From: JACKAQ01 sp020634975 [NCBI: Calditrichia bacterium]
GTDB lineage: Bacteria; Calditrichota; Calditrichia; RBG-13-44-9
DNA length: 64,000 nt
Assembly: GCA_020634975.1 (NCBI GenBank)
Contig: JACKAQ010000001.1
Span: 2,542,001-2,606,000 of the forward strand
Direction: 5' to 3'
The first letter of the stretch is position 1. Each line of letters opens with the position of its first letter. Shown here piece by piece: positions 26,475-35,652 of the stretch. The position numbers and the translations under genes are program-made. The notes below the pieces were generated by a model that did no database searches, was not told where the DNA came from, and saw only the letters and a program-made list of their open reading frames with translations.

Positions 26475-27362
26475 CTATTGTTCTTCGCGTTTGTGCCAGT
26501 AGCGCATCAGTCCGGCGACGCTCATCCATGCGGGATTTGCGGCATCGTATTGCGCGAGATGCGCTTCGGTTGCGCCGATATTCAGCAATTCAGCATTGGT
26601 AAAATCCATGAACGATGGCGTTACATCCTGCGGCGATTCGCCCGCTTCCCAGTGCGGCTTGATCCAGTTTGCCCATTTCCAGATGCGCTCCTGCAACGCA
26701 CTCAGGTGATTGTCGATATCGGTGATTTCGCCAAAATGAGTGAGCAGCAACCGTTTCACATCCAGCGTTTTGATCAGCGCGATAGATTTTTCCCAATCTT
26801 CCAGATGGATATCCGGCGGCGGGCAGGGCGGCTGCACCAGCACATTTTCGATGCACACACCTGCGACATCGCCGGTGAACAGCGTATCGCCAAGCTGCCA
26901 GGCGATGTGGTGAACCGCATGTCCGGGCGTGTACCAGGCAACAAATGTCTGATCGCCAACGGTAATTTTTTCACCGTGATCGACAACGCGGAGTTGCGCT
27001 TCGGGGATCGGTTGCAAATCGCCCCAGAGTCGATCCATATCATCGCCGTAAATGCGTTTGGCGGATGCATATAGTTTGGACGGGTCCTGCATGTGGCGAT
27101 GCCCGAACGGGTGCAGATAAATTGTCGCACCTTCTTTTGCCATTGCCCAGGCTGCACCGGCGTGATCGAGGTGAATGTGGGTGATAAACACGTGGCGGAT
27201 GTCACTCATTTTGTAGCCTTTCGACGCCACGGCTGTTTTTAATTGCGGGAAAGTGGAGTGCGGCCCGGTTTCCACCAGCACCGGTCCGGCGGATGTTTCC
27301 ACCAGAAAAACGGCGATCGCATGCGGTTGTTCAACGTAATTCATGTCAAAAATGTGAATCAT
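26475..27362 (-). CDS. Metallo-beta-lactamase-fold hydrolase
   Basis: The 295-residue product has the MBL metal motif THIHLDHAG, with further ligands in TPGHAVHH, FTGDVAG and the C-terminal LTHFG. The family covers hydroxyacylglutathione hydrolases, lactonases and other thioester or phosphodiester hydrolases; I cannot tell the substrate. There is no signal peptide. The frame is open to 27956, but ATG 27362 with GGAGCG five bases upstream starts the family-like MIHIFDMNYVEQP, and the longer region overlaps the divergent peptidase gene. Confidence 0.8.
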   Translation of the reverse strand: MIHIFDMNYVEQPHAIAVFLVETSAGPVLVETGPHSTFPQLKTAVASKGYKMSDIRHVFITHIHLDHAGAAWAMAKEGATIYLHPFGHRHMQDPSKLYASAKRIYGDDMDRLWGDLQPIPEAQLRVVDHGEKITVGDQTFVAWYTPGHAVHHIAWQLGDTLFTGDVAGVCIENVLVQPPCPPPDIHLEDWEKSIALIKTLDVKRLLLTHFGEITDIDNHLSALQERIWKWANWIKPHWEAGESPQDVTPSFMDFTNAELLNIGATEAHLAQYDAANPAWMSVAGLMRYWHKREEQ

Positions 27363-27521
27363 GTTTCGCTCCGGTTTTTGGGATTTCTGTATTTTCGAAA
27401 GGTAACCGGGAAACGGTTCAAATTCAATAGTTTTGAAATTCATCAATCGGGATTCAGCTTGAATAAGTTGCCGGAATTGGTTAGATTTTTGTCCCAAAAC
27501 ATTAAAATTGATGGAGAAAGA

Positions 27522-29723
27522 ATGAGAAAATATTGGATAATCGGGTTGATTGCACTGTTGGGAGGAACCGTTATGGCGCAGAAAAAACCGCTGACGCTGG
27601 ACGAGATTTTTGCGTCCGACCAGTTTGAGGGCAAAACTGTTGCCGATGTGCAGTGGCTGCCGGATGACAAAGCGTTTACGTTCACGCGGGTGAACAACGC
27701 CACCGGCGAAGTGGACGTTTATCGCCACACCGTTAGCAGCGGCAAAGAGGAACTGGTGCTCGACGGCGCATCGCTGCAACTTGACGGGCAAAAAGTGGCG
27801 ATGAGCGCGTACCAGACCACCGGGATGCAAAATACGCTGCTCATCACCGGAACAACCAAACAAATCTGGCGGCATTCCTACACCGCGCCGTATTATTTGT
27901 ATGATATCGGCAGCAAATCGCTGCGCCCGCTCGCCAAAGGCGAAGCCGGTTTGCAAAATGTGATGCTTTCGCCGGACGGCAAATGGGTCGCATACGCAAA
28001 AGATAACAATTTATATGTCGCAGATGTGGAAAGTGGTGAGTCCAAACAGCTCACTTTCGATGGCTCGTTTAATATTCTAAATGGCGTATTTGACTGGGTT
28101 TACGAAGAAGAATTCGGGCGTGCGGATGCCTATCGCTGGTCGCCGGATAGCAAACACATTGCGTTTTGGCGATTCGATCAAACCCGCGTAAAAACCTTTT
28201 ATATGCTCGACGAAATGCCCCATTATAGCAAGCTGATCGAGTTGAAATACCCGAAAGTTGGCGAGCAAAACGCTATCGTGGACATTCACGTGGTGGATGT
28301 TGCCAACGGCAAATCCGTGAAAATGGACATCGGTGACAACGACGATATTTACATCCCGCGAATGGATTGGACGAACACCCAGAACGTGCTGTCTATCCAG
28401 CGATTGAACCGCAAACAGAATCATCTGGAATTGCTGTTCGCGGATGTCACCATCGGAAAAACCCGGCTCATTTTGGAAGATAAAAATGAAGCTTGGGTGG
28501 ATGTCACTGACGATTTTATTTTTCTCGCGAAAAAAGACCAGCTCGTTTTCACCTCCGAAAAAGATGGCTGGCGACATATTTATTTGTCCGATTACAGTGG
28601 GAAAGAACTGGCGCAACTGACCAGCGGCAATTGGGAAGTCGGCAGCATCATCGGCGTGGATGAACGCGATAGCTGGGTGTATTTTTACGGCAAAAAAGAG
28701 TCGCCGGCGCACAACGATATTTATCGAGTGAAGCTGAACGGCAAATCGCTGCAACGCGTTTCCACGTATCTGGATGGCTGGCACACCGCCAATTTCTCGC
28801 CGGATTACCGCCATTTTGTGGCGTTCGCATCCAACGTGCAAACGCCGACGCAGGTTTCGCTGCGCAAAGCGGATGGCAAAATGGTGCGCATGCTGGAGAA
28901 AAATGAGATCGCCGCGTTGGCGAATTACGACATCGTTTACCCGGAATATTTCAATATCACCACCAGCGATGGGGTGGAGTTGAGCGCAAATATGTTCAAG
29001 CCGTCCGATTTCGATCCGAACAAAAAATATCCCGTGATTGTTTACGGATACGGCGGCCCGGGTTCGCAAATGGTCATCAACCGCTGGGGATTTGGGAGCC
29101 GTTCGTATCATTTTCAGCAGCGGGTGCTTTGGCACAATTTGATGCTGCAAAAGGGTTACATCGTATTTACGGTGGATAATCGCGGCACCGGCGGACGTGG
29201 CAAAGCGTTCAAAAATCTGGCGTATGGCGATCTTTCGAAATGGTCGGTGAACGACCAGATTGAGGGTGCAAAATATCTCGCCGGATTGCCATATGTGGAT
29301 GCGGATCGCATCGGTTTCTGGGGCTGGAGCGGCGGCGGTTATTTGACGATGTTGATGCTCACGCGCGGCGCGGATTATTTCAAAACCGGTGTGGCGGTGG
29401 CGTCTGTCAGCGATTTCCGCAATTACGACACGATCTGGACGGAACGTTACATGGGTTTGCTCAGCGAAAACAAGGCAGGCTATGATGCAGCAAATACAAA
29501 TACTTACGCGGATATGCTCAAAGGCAATTTGCTGGTTGTACACGGTAGCGGCGATGATAATGTGCATCCCCAAAACACGCTGCAATTTGTGGATGAATTG
29601 ATCGCCAAAAACAAACAGTTCGATTTGATGATTTACCCGAACCGCAACCATCGCATCAGCGGCGGCAATACCTACCGACATTTATTTACGATGATCACCA
29701 ATTATTTTCTGGAAAATTTGTAA
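27522..29723 (+). CDS. Dipeptidyl-peptidase IV-type serine peptidase (S9B)
   Basis: The 733-residue product has a signal peptide (IIGLIALLGGTVMAQ), an eight-bladed propeller (about 40-480) and an alpha/beta hydrolase domain. The predicted triad is Ser603 in GWSGGGY, Asp678 in GSGDDNVH and His710 in NRNHRI. The propeller holds YEEEFGRADAYRWSPD, the double-Glu motif that binds the substrate N-terminus in DPP4. It should cleave X-Pro or X-Ala dipeptides from peptides in the periplasm. ATG 27522 is supported by GGAGAAAG. It is monocistronic with a terminator directly after. Confidence 0.9.
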   Translation: MRKYWIIGLIALLGGTVMAQKKPLTLDEIFASDQFEGKTVADVQWLPDDKAFTFTRVNNATGEVDVYRHTVSSGKEELVLDGASLQLDGQKVAMSAYQTTGMQNTLLITGTTKQIWRHSYTAPYYLYDIGSKSLRPLAKGEAGLQNVMLSPDGKWVAYAKDNNLYVADVESGESKQLTFDGSFNILNGVFDWVYEEEFGRADAYRWSPDSKHIAFWRFDQTRVKTFYMLDEMPHYSKLIELKYPKVGEQNAIVDIHVVDVANGKSVKMDIGDNDDIYIPRMDWTNTQNVLSIQRLNRKQNHLELLFADVTIGKTRLILEDKNEAWVDVTDDFIFLAKKDQLVFTSEKDGWRHIYLSDYSGKELAQLTSGNWEVGSIIGVDERDSWVYFYGKKESPAHNDIYRVKLNGKSLQRVSTYLDGWHTANFSPDYRHFVAFASNVQTPTQVSLRKADGKMVRMLEKNEIAALANYDIVYPEYFNITTSDGVELSANMFKPSDFDPNKKYPVIVYGYGGPGSQMVINRWGFGSRSYHFQQRVLWHNLMLQKGYIVFTVDNRGTGGRGKAFKNLAYGDLSKWSVNDQIEGAKYLAGLPYVDADRIGFWGWSGGGYLTMLMLTRGADYFKTGVAVASVSDFRNYDTIWTERYMGLLSENKAGYDAANTNTYADMLKGNLLVVHGSGDDNVHPQNTLQFVDELIAKNKQFDLMIYPNRNHRISGGNTYRHLFTMITNYFLENL

Positions 29724-29730
29724 GACATGC

Positions 29731-29762
29731 AAAGGGGCGGCGAGTTGCTGCCCCTTTTTTTA
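29731..29762 (+). terminator. Terminator of the DPP4-type peptidase gene
   Basis: AAAGGGGC (29731-29738) pairs with GCCCCTTT (29750-29757), followed by a run of T that runs into the stop codon of the convergent dipeptidase gene. Confidence 0.8.
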
Positions 29763-30518
29763 TCTCACCACAAAATCAAAATACGTATCGGGGAAGGGCT
29801 CGTCTTTCAGGGTGAAATGCCACCACTCTTTGGAATAATTGCGAAAGCCGTATTTTTCCATCAGCGATTTGAGGAGCAGGCGATTGGCGCGTTGCTGCCC
29901 GCCGATTTCCGGGTTGGCGGTGTGCGAGAGCGGATCGAAACAATCCCAGTTGGTGCCCATATCCAGCCCGTTGTCCGGGAAGCGCTGGCTTTTTCCTGCG
30001 CGACAATCGCAGAGGGAATCACCGGGCGAATATTCCGGCTGTGCGGCTGGCGGCATTGCGACAATCGTCAAATCGACCGTGCTGCCGCGACTGTGCCCGG
30101 ACTGGCTGGCGATGTAGCCATCGCGAAACAACCGCCGCTTTTCGACATCCGGGTAAAATTCCGTTTTCATCAATGTGTCATCCAGCGCTTTTGCCCATCG
30201 TACGAAGTGATCCACCGCACGCTGCGGGCGATAGCCATCGTAAATTTTTAGCGATAATCCCAGCGACATCAGTTCGATCTGCACATTTCGCAGCGCCTCC
30301 GCCGCTTCGATAGTCAGATAACATTTGGGCGCGTCATATCCATCGATGGGCGTTCCGGCAAAATTATGCGGCGTGGCGTATCGAATTTCCAGCAGCACAT
30401 ACGGCACTACTTCGGTGACATCCACAAACGTATCGGGGATGTTTTCGCCGCGATCATCCGCTGCGAAAATGACGCAAAAAATCCCGCTCAAAACTATAAA
30501 AATGGTGATGAATTTCAT
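29760..30518 (-). CDS. D-alanyl-D-alanine dipeptidase (VanX/DdpX family, M15D)
   Basis: The 252-residue product has a signal peptide and the M15D zinc site: His142 and Asp149 in SGHSRGSTVD, His234 in EWWHF with Glu231 as base, and Arg97 in YDGYRP. VanX-type enzymes hydrolyse D-Ala-D-Ala. An exported copy without vanH/vanA neighbours is more likely to recycle cell-wall dipeptide for carbon and nitrogen than to confer glycopeptide resistance, which matters little behind an outer membrane. It may share a nutritional role with the DPP4-type peptidase next to it. Confidence 0.85.
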   Translation of the reverse strand: MKFITIFIVLSGIFCVIFAADDRGENIPDTFVDVTEVVPYVLLEIRYATPHNFAGTPIDGYDAPKCYLTIEAAEALRNVQIELMSLGLSLKIYDGYRPQRAVDHFVRWAKALDDTLMKTEFYPDVEKRRLFRDGYIASQSGHSRGSTVDLTIVAMPPAAQPEYSPGDSLCDCRAGKSQRFPDNGLDMGTNWDCFDPLSHTANPEIGGQQRANRLLLKSLMEKYGFRNYSKEWWHFTLKDEPFPDTYFDFVVR

Positions 30519-30590
30519 TCGTTTTCTCCAAAAAACCGGAACTAGAAAATTGAATTGATTTTGAATTTAGTGCATTTTGGGGATAAATGC

Positions 30591-30620
30591 AAAAAGGCAC
30601 GGAGTTACCGTGCCTTTTTT
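30591..30620. terminator. Bidirectional terminator
   Basis: AAAAAGGCACGG (30591-30602) pairs with CCGTGCCTTTTT around a five-base loop. It lies after the DUF4097 gene stop on the minus strand. Confidence 0.85.
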
Positions 30621-30644
30621 GTAAACTGATATAAAAACAAATAT

Positions 30645-31616
30645 TTACATTCGGCGAATTTTCACTTTTCCGCTCGATGTGCGCAGCGAAATCAGCGGAC
30701 CGCCGCCGTTAATTTTGCCATTTACGTAGTGACGTTCTTCTTCGCCGTCAATATCAAAATCGCTGACAATCCGATCACCGCGCGCTTCAACATCAATGTT
30801 TATATCCTTATCCAAATAAACAGTGATGCTGCCGCCGCTGGTTGCCAACCGGCAGTCGCCGCGCGGTTGTTTGGAGAGATACGCTTCCACCGAGCCGCCG
30901 CTGGTTTTTGCGTCGATATCGCCCATCACTTCTTCAACTTTGATGCTGCCGCCGGAAGTTTTGGCGTAAACGTTGCCGCTGGCTTTATCGATGCGAATGC
31001 TGCCGCCGGAAGTTTTGGCGTCCACATTGCCTTCAACTTGCCCGATATTGATGCTGCCGCCGCTGGTTTTGATATCTGCATCGCCAACGCAGCCATCCAA
31101 CGTAATGCTGCCGCCACTGGTTTCGCCAAAAACGGGACCTTTGATATCACCGAAATTCAGGCTGCCGCCGGAAGTGTGGGCTCGCACTTCACCTTCCAAA
31201 TCACCAACGTCGATGCTGCCGCCGCCGGTGTGCAAATCTACATTGTATTGCTGCGGAACAGTAATCACATATTCCACGCGCATGTTGCCCCAATTATCCC
31301 AGTTTCTGCGATGCTTTTTCCATGCTTTTACGCGCACATCTTTGCCGTCTTTTTCGACGGTAACTTCGAGTAAATCTTCAATTTTGTCTGATCTGTCGCT
31401 AAACCAGCCGCGTTTTTCAGCATACAGTTTAACGTCAACGCGATTACCGTTTCCTGTACGGACTTCGATGGAGCCGAGATCGCTTTCCACAAACAGCGTT
31501 CCGCCGGAGGAAACGTCGAAGCTTTTATCCACAATGGTATCGGCAACGGCCATTACGGTGATTGCCATCAGGCATACAATTGCCCAACGGAAAGATTTCG
31601 TTAGCCTGTTTTCCAT
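30645..31616 (-). CDS. Exported DUF4097-type repeat protein
   Basis: The 323-residue product has a signal segment (WAIVCLMAITVMAVA) and then a beta-helical body. Seven tandem 18-residue units, most starting TSGGSI, lie between about residues 130 and 255; each probably forms one turn of a beta solenoid. This matches the putative-adhesin DUF4097 family, often linked to cell-surface or regulatory roles; no function is proven. ATG 31616 is preferred because GGGAGA lies eight bases upstream, inside the reach of the longer start at 31631. It is monocistronic. Confidence 0.75.
   Translation of the reverse strand: MENRLTKSFRWAIVCLMAITVMAVADTIVDKSFDVSSGGTLFVESDLGSIEVRTGNGNRVDVKLYAEKRGWFSDRSDKIEDLLEVTVEKDGKDVRVKAWKKHRRNWDNWGNMRVEYVITVPQQYNVDLHTGGGSIDVGDLEGEVRAHTSGGSLNFGDIKGPVFGETSGGSITLDGCVGDADIKTSGGSINIGQVEGNVDAKTSGGSIRIDKASGNVYAKTSGGSIKVEEVMGDIDAKTSGGSVEAYLSKQPRGDCRLATSGGSITVYLDKDINIDVEARGDRIVSDFDIDGEEERHYVNGKINGGGPLISLRTSSGKVKIRRM
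30852..31229 (-). repeat. Seven coding 54-bp tandem repeats
   Basis: The repeats encode the 18-residue TSGGS units of the DUF4097 protein. The DNA copies share the stretch complementary to ACTTCCGGCGGCAGCAT but differ elsewhere, so they are old repeats kept by selection rather than a recent expansion. Confidence 0.8.
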
Positions 31617-31863
31617 AATTTTGTCTCCCATTTTGTTTTATGAAAAAGGTGTTTTATCCTGTTTTTGTGGTTGATTAGACAACCGTTTGTTCATTGAAAC
31701 GCTTTGTATATACCGTAATAGCTTCGAAAATGTTTTTCTTTTTTAGAAAAAATCTTCGTATTTTGGTGTTGCAGGTCATCTCGTATCGTTAGCAAATCGT
31801 TATTCTACAGGCGAAGGAATTGAATGATCAACGAAATATTGCCAAACTGGAACAGGAGAGGCT

Positions 31864-34239
31864 ATGCAAAAGGATTTGCTTTCGACATACTTTGAACAGG
31901 GAAAGTTTACGGAAGCCGTTAAACTCTTAGTCGGAACCTTGGAAACAGCCAAGCAAGAGCTTGGCACCGAACACCCGGAAGTTGCAAAATTGCTGAATAA
32001 TTTGGCGTTTTTGCACCGTTTTCAGGCGAAATACGAAGAATCCGAACGGTATTATCGCGAAGCATTGGCGATTGACCAAAACCTTTATGGCGATGACCAG
32101 CCGCAAGTTGCCGCCGATTACAATAATCTCGCCGAATTGTTCAAAACGCAGGGACGTTTTGACGCCGCAGAAGAATACTACCGCAAAGCATTGCATATTT
32201 GGCAACGGCATTTGGGAAATAAAGATGCAACCGTTGCTACCGTGCTGAACAATCTGGGTGGCGTATATTACGCGCAAGCGCGATACGACCTCGCACGCAC
32301 CTATTATTTGCGTTCGCTGGAAATGTGGAAGTCCATTCATGGCGAAAATCACAAAAATGTGGCGACCTCTCTGAACAATCTCGCCGAGTTGCACAAACAA
32401 ACCGAAAATTACGAAGAAGCCAAAACGCTGCTGCGTCAGGCGATCAGTATTCTGGAAAATCAGTTGGGGAAAGATCACCCGCTGGTTGCCACGTCCATTA
32501 ATAATTTGGCAAATATTTACAAAACGATGGGACAGCGCAGCGAAGCTAAGTCTTTGTATTTACGCGCGTTGCACATTCTGGAAAATGCATCCAGCACCAG
32601 CCATCCCAATTTGGCAACGACGTTGAACAACCTTGCATTATTATATGAAGGCGAGCGGAATTACAGCCTCGCAGAAAATCATTTTCACCGTGCGTTGGAT
32701 ATTTTGCGCAATGTTTACGGCGAATCGCATCCGAAAGTGGCGCGATTGATGAACAATTTGGGATATCTGTACAAGACCCAGGGCAAATACAGCCAGGCAG
32801 AGCCGTTGTATCAACAGGCGCTGGCTATCGACGAAAAAAGTTTTGGTCCGGACCACACGGAAGTGGCAGCGGACCTGAACAATCTGGCCGGTTTGCTGCA
32901 ATCGCAGGGGCGTTATAGTGAATCGGAAAAACACTATCGCCATGCGCTGGAAATTTGGGAAGCAGCGTTGGGTGAGTTGCACCCGAATGTGGCAATGGCG
33001 CGGAACAATCTGGCAATCGTGCTGCAAAGCCAGGGCAAATTTGAATCTGCGGAAACGCTGTTCCAAGATGCGCTGTCGTTTTACGAAGCCAATTCCAACG
33101 CCGATCCCTCGTCGCTGGCGAGTGCGCTCAACAATTTGGGCGGGTTGTATAAATCGCAAAGCAAATACAAAGATGCGGAAAAATTGTATCACCGTGCACT
33201 GGCGTTGCGGAAAGAAGTTTATGGCAACGAACACCCGGATGTGGCGGAATCGCTGAACAATCTGGCGGAATTATACAAAGCACAGGGCAAATTTGTGCAG
33301 GCGGAACCGCTCTACAAAACCGTCATCAATATTGATGAAAAACGGCTCGGGCGCGATCATCCGGATTTCGCGGTGGACCTGAACAATCTCGGCACGTTTT
33401 ATCTGGATCAGGGCAAATACGGCGAAGCGGAACCGTTTTACAACGATGCGCTGGAAATCAGCAAACGCCAGCTCGGCTGCGATCACCCGGATGTCGGCAT
33501 GAATTTGCACAATATGGCATCGCTGTATCGCGCGCAGGGCAAGTTTAATGATGCGGAAAAATACTATCTGGAAGCGTTGGAAATCTGGGAACGCACACTC
33601 GGCGAGGATCACCCGAACATCGCTACGCTGCTGCACAATCTGGCGGAATTTTATCAATCGACAGATCAGTTTGACAAAGCCGAGCCGATGTATCACCGCG
33701 CGCTGTCCATCCGCGAAAAAACGCTCAATCCCGATCACCCGGATATCGCAGCATCGCTGAACAATCTCGGCAGCTTCTATTTTCTGCAAAAAAAATACGA
33801 CGAAGCCGAAGACATGTTTAACCAGGCGCTGGCGATTTGGGAAAAAACGCTCGGCAAAGAGCATTCGCACACGGCAACCTGCCTCAACAATCTGGCGGAA
33901 TTGTATCGCGCACAGTTCAAATACGAACAGGCGGAGCCGCTTTACAAAGAGGCGCTGCGCATCTGGGAAAAGAACGAAGGCTTGAGCACGATGAACGTAG
34001 CGGTATGCCTGAACAGCCTTTCGCTGATGTATGAATTGCAGGGACGTTTTGAGGAAGCCGAACCACTGCTGAATTGCTCGCTGCTCATCCTGCAAAACAA
34101 TTACGGAAAAACCGATCCGCAACTGCTGACCGTGATTGAAAATTTAGCGGTGCTGTATCAAAAAATCGGGAAGTATGACAAAGCGAAGGAATTGGAAGAA
34201 CGCGCGGATCACATCAAAACGATCCATCGATTGAAATAA
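31864..34239 (+). CDS. Large tetratricopeptide-repeat protein (kinesin-light-chain type)
   Basis: The 791-residue product consists almost wholly of 18 tandem 42-residue TPR units of the TPR_12/kinesin-light-chain type (LNNLAELYKAQGKFxxAEPLYK). The first starts near residue 35 and the last ends near 785. There is no signal peptide, membrane segment or effector domain, so it is probably a cytoplasmic scaffold. CAGGAGAGG precedes ATG 31864. It stands alone, divergent from the DUF4097 gene across 232 bases that probably hold both promoters. Confidence 0.85.
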   Translation: MQKDLLSTYFEQGKFTEAVKLLVGTLETAKQELGTEHPEVAKLLNNLAFLHRFQAKYEESERYYREALAIDQNLYGDDQPQVAADYNNLAELFKTQGRFDAAEEYYRKALHIWQRHLGNKDATVATVLNNLGGVYYAQARYDLARTYYLRSLEMWKSIHGENHKNVATSLNNLAELHKQTENYEEAKTLLRQAISILENQLGKDHPLVATSINNLANIYKTMGQRSEAKSLYLRALHILENASSTSHPNLATTLNNLALLYEGERNYSLAENHFHRALDILRNVYGESHPKVARLMNNLGYLYKTQGKYSQAEPLYQQALAIDEKSFGPDHTEVAADLNNLAGLLQSQGRYSESEKHYRHALEIWEAALGELHPNVAMARNNLAIVLQSQGKFESAETLFQDALSFYEANSNADPSSLASALNNLGGLYKSQSKYKDAEKLYHRALALRKEVYGNEHPDVAESLNNLAELYKAQGKFVQAEPLYKTVINIDEKRLGRDHPDFAVDLNNLGTFYLDQGKYGEAEPFYNDALEISKRQLGCDHPDVGMNLHNMASLYRAQGKFNDAEKYYLEALEIWERTLGEDHPNIATLLHNLAEFYQSTDQFDKAEPMYHRALSIREKTLNPDHPDIAASLNNLGSFYFLQKKYDEAEDMFNQALAIWEKTLGKEHSHTATCLNNLAELYRAQFKYEQAEPLYKEALRIWEKNEGLSTMNVAVCLNSLSLMYELQGRFEEAEPLLNCSLLILQNNYGKTDPQLLTVIENLAVLYQKIGKYDKAKELEERADHIKTIHRLK

Positions 34240-34310
34240 ACCAGTTAACCATAGCATCTCCTTTGGGTTCCCCTTCTTTCTTTATGAGAGAAGGGGATTT
34301 TTTTTACCCA

Positions 34311-35156
34311 TTATTCATATCGCAACGCATCAATCGGGTTGAGCGATGCCGCTTTTTTCGCGGGATAAAATCCAAAAAACACCCCAACGATGCCGGAAAA
34401 CAGCGTCGAAATCATGATGACTGTCGGGTTGATGACCGTGCTCATCTCGGTAAATTGCTCCAGCGTAACCGTAATCAGAAACGCCAGCAAAATCCCGATG
34501 ATCCCGCCGGAAAGGCTGAGCACCACTGCTTCGATGAGAAACTGGGCGAGCACATCCACGCTGCGGGCACCGACGGACAGGCGAATCCCGATTTCCCGGG
34601 TGCGCTCCGTTACCGAAACCAGCATGATATTCATGATGCCGATACCGCCGACGATCAGCGAAACGCTGGCGATCGCGCCGAGCAGCAGCGTCATCACGCG
34701 AGTTGTTTCGGATGCGGCTTCGGTGATTTCCGCCTGATTCGCGATGTTGAAATCGTCGTCATCGCCGGGATTAAGCCGGTGCGCCTCCCGCAACAGCACC
34801 CGAATTTCTTCCTGTGCTGCTGCCAGTTTTTCTGATGAAATGGCGCTGGCGTTGAGCATATCCACATATCTGCCGCCGCGCATGCGATACAAAACGGTGG
34901 TGGCCGGCGCCAAAATCACGTCGTCCTGATCGTTGCCCATGCCACTTTGCCCTTTCGCTTTCAGTACGCCGATCACCGTGAACGGCGTGTTGCGAATGCG
35001 GATGGATTCGCCGGTCGGATCCTGATTCGGGAACAATTCGTCCGCAACAGTTTTGCCGAGAATCGCCACTTTTTTATTGCCGCGCACATCGCGGTCGGTG
35101 AAAAATTCGCCGTAAACCAGTTCCCATTTGCGAATTTCGAAATAATCCGGCGTCAC
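34311..35156 (-). CDS. macB: MacB-like ABC permease, C-terminal part (frameshifted)
   Basis: This 281-residue frame is the rest of the MacB-type permease: the end of the periplasmic domain (TPDYFEIRKWELVYGEFF; FTVIGVL) and three membrane segments of the FtsX fold, with TERTREIGIRLSVGA between them and a C-terminal LNPIDALRYE. It begins at GTG 35156, overlapping the stop of the N-terminal part by four bases. Together the two frames give 406 residues, the normal length of such permeases. See the N-terminal entry for the frameshift. Confidence 0.7.
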   Translation of the reverse strand: MTPDYFEIRKWELVYGEFFTDRDVRGNKKVAILGKTVADELFPNQDPTGESIRIRNTPFTVIGVLKAKGQSGMGNDQDDVILAPATTVLYRMRGGRYVDMLNASAISSEKLAAAQEEIRVLLREAHRLNPGDDDDFNIANQAEITEAASETTRVMTLLLGAIASVSLIVGGIGIMNIMLVSVTERTREIGIRLSVGARSVDVLAQFLIEAVVLSLSGGIIGILLAFLITVTLEQFTEMSTVINPTVIMISTLFSGIVGVFFGFYPAKKAASLNPIDALRYE

Positions 35157-35530
35157 CCGTATGTGGATGTGCTCCAGTTCCCGCTGCCGCCGATGACCTG
35201 TCCGCCCGCGCGAACCACTGGCGAAATGCCTTCGAGCAGCGTGGCTTCCGAGCGGATTTTTTCCACATCGTCGAACGTAAAGCGGTTGAAACTGCCCGCC
35301 CCGCGACTGACACCGCCGGAACGGCTGGCGCCGGGAAACACGATAATCAGGTTTGTTCCCAGCGATTCAATGCCTTGCTGAATCTGTTTTTGTGAACCCT
35401 CGCCAATCGCAACCATCACAATTACGGCGCTTACGCCAATGATGATGCCCAGCGACGTGAGCAGGCTGCGCATCCGGTTTTTGAGGATGCTCTTAAACGC
35501 GACTTTGAGCAGTCGGATAAATTGGTTCAT
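35153..35530 (-). CDS. macB: MacB-like ABC permease, N-terminal part (frameshifted)
   Basis: The 125-residue frame has the first membrane segment (about 20-40) and the start of the periplasmic domain of a MacB-type permease (RLLKVAFKSILKNRMRSLLT; GIIIGVSAVI). It stops at TGA 35153-35155 right after GNWSTSTYG, where homologues continue with (G)VTPDYF. The continuing sequence lies in the -1 frame, consistent with loss of one G from a GGGG run (now GGG at 35156-35158). ATG 35530 has AGAGAGCC upstream. The ATPase and adaptor genes are upstream on the same strand. Confidence 0.7.
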   Translation of the reverse strand: MNQFIRLLKVAFKSILKNRMRSLLTSLGIIIGVSAVIVMVAIGEGSQKQIQQGIESLGTNLIIVFPGASRSGGVSRGAGSFNRFTFDDVEKIRSEATLLEGISPVVRAGGQVIGGSGNWSTSTYG

Positions 35531-35567
35531 GTATGGCTCTCTGATTTTTTAGTTTATTCACCAAACC

Positions 35568-35604
35568 GCATCCCGGGTAGCGCCACTGGCGCGTATCGAG
35601 GGGT
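35568..35604 (+). repeat. REP-like palindromic unit A
   Basis: The unit has the layout GCATCCCGGGTAG - hairpin - CGTATCGAGGGG. The hairpin is GCGCCA-C-TGGCGC. Units A and D share the hairpin arm and flanks (one mismatch over 30 bases) and lie in the same direction. Confidence 0.75.
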
Positions 35605-35605
35605 T

Positions 35606-35648
35606 GCATCCCGAGTAGTCCCGTTTTGTGGGGCGTATCGAGGGTGCG
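35606..35648 (+). repeat. REP-like palindromic unit B (left inverted copy)
   Basis: The unit reads GCATCCCGAGTAG, a variable CCC...GGG segment, then CGTATCGAGGGTGCG. It is one base from unit A, and its ends match unit C on the other side of the GIY-YIG gene in inverted orientation. Confidence 0.75.
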
Positions 35649-35652
35649 TTGT

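Noticed and set aside
28077-29681. A 534-codon open frame antisense to the DPP4-type peptidase gene.
   Set aside because: The opposite strand encodes a full peptidase with an intact catalytic triad; the antisense frame arises from codon bias and has no recognisable domain or ribosome site.
30852-31229. Evenly spaced 54-bp repeats that at first sight suggest a CRISPR-like array.
   Set aside because: They are in frame, have no spacers of unique sequence and encode solenoid turns of an exported protein.
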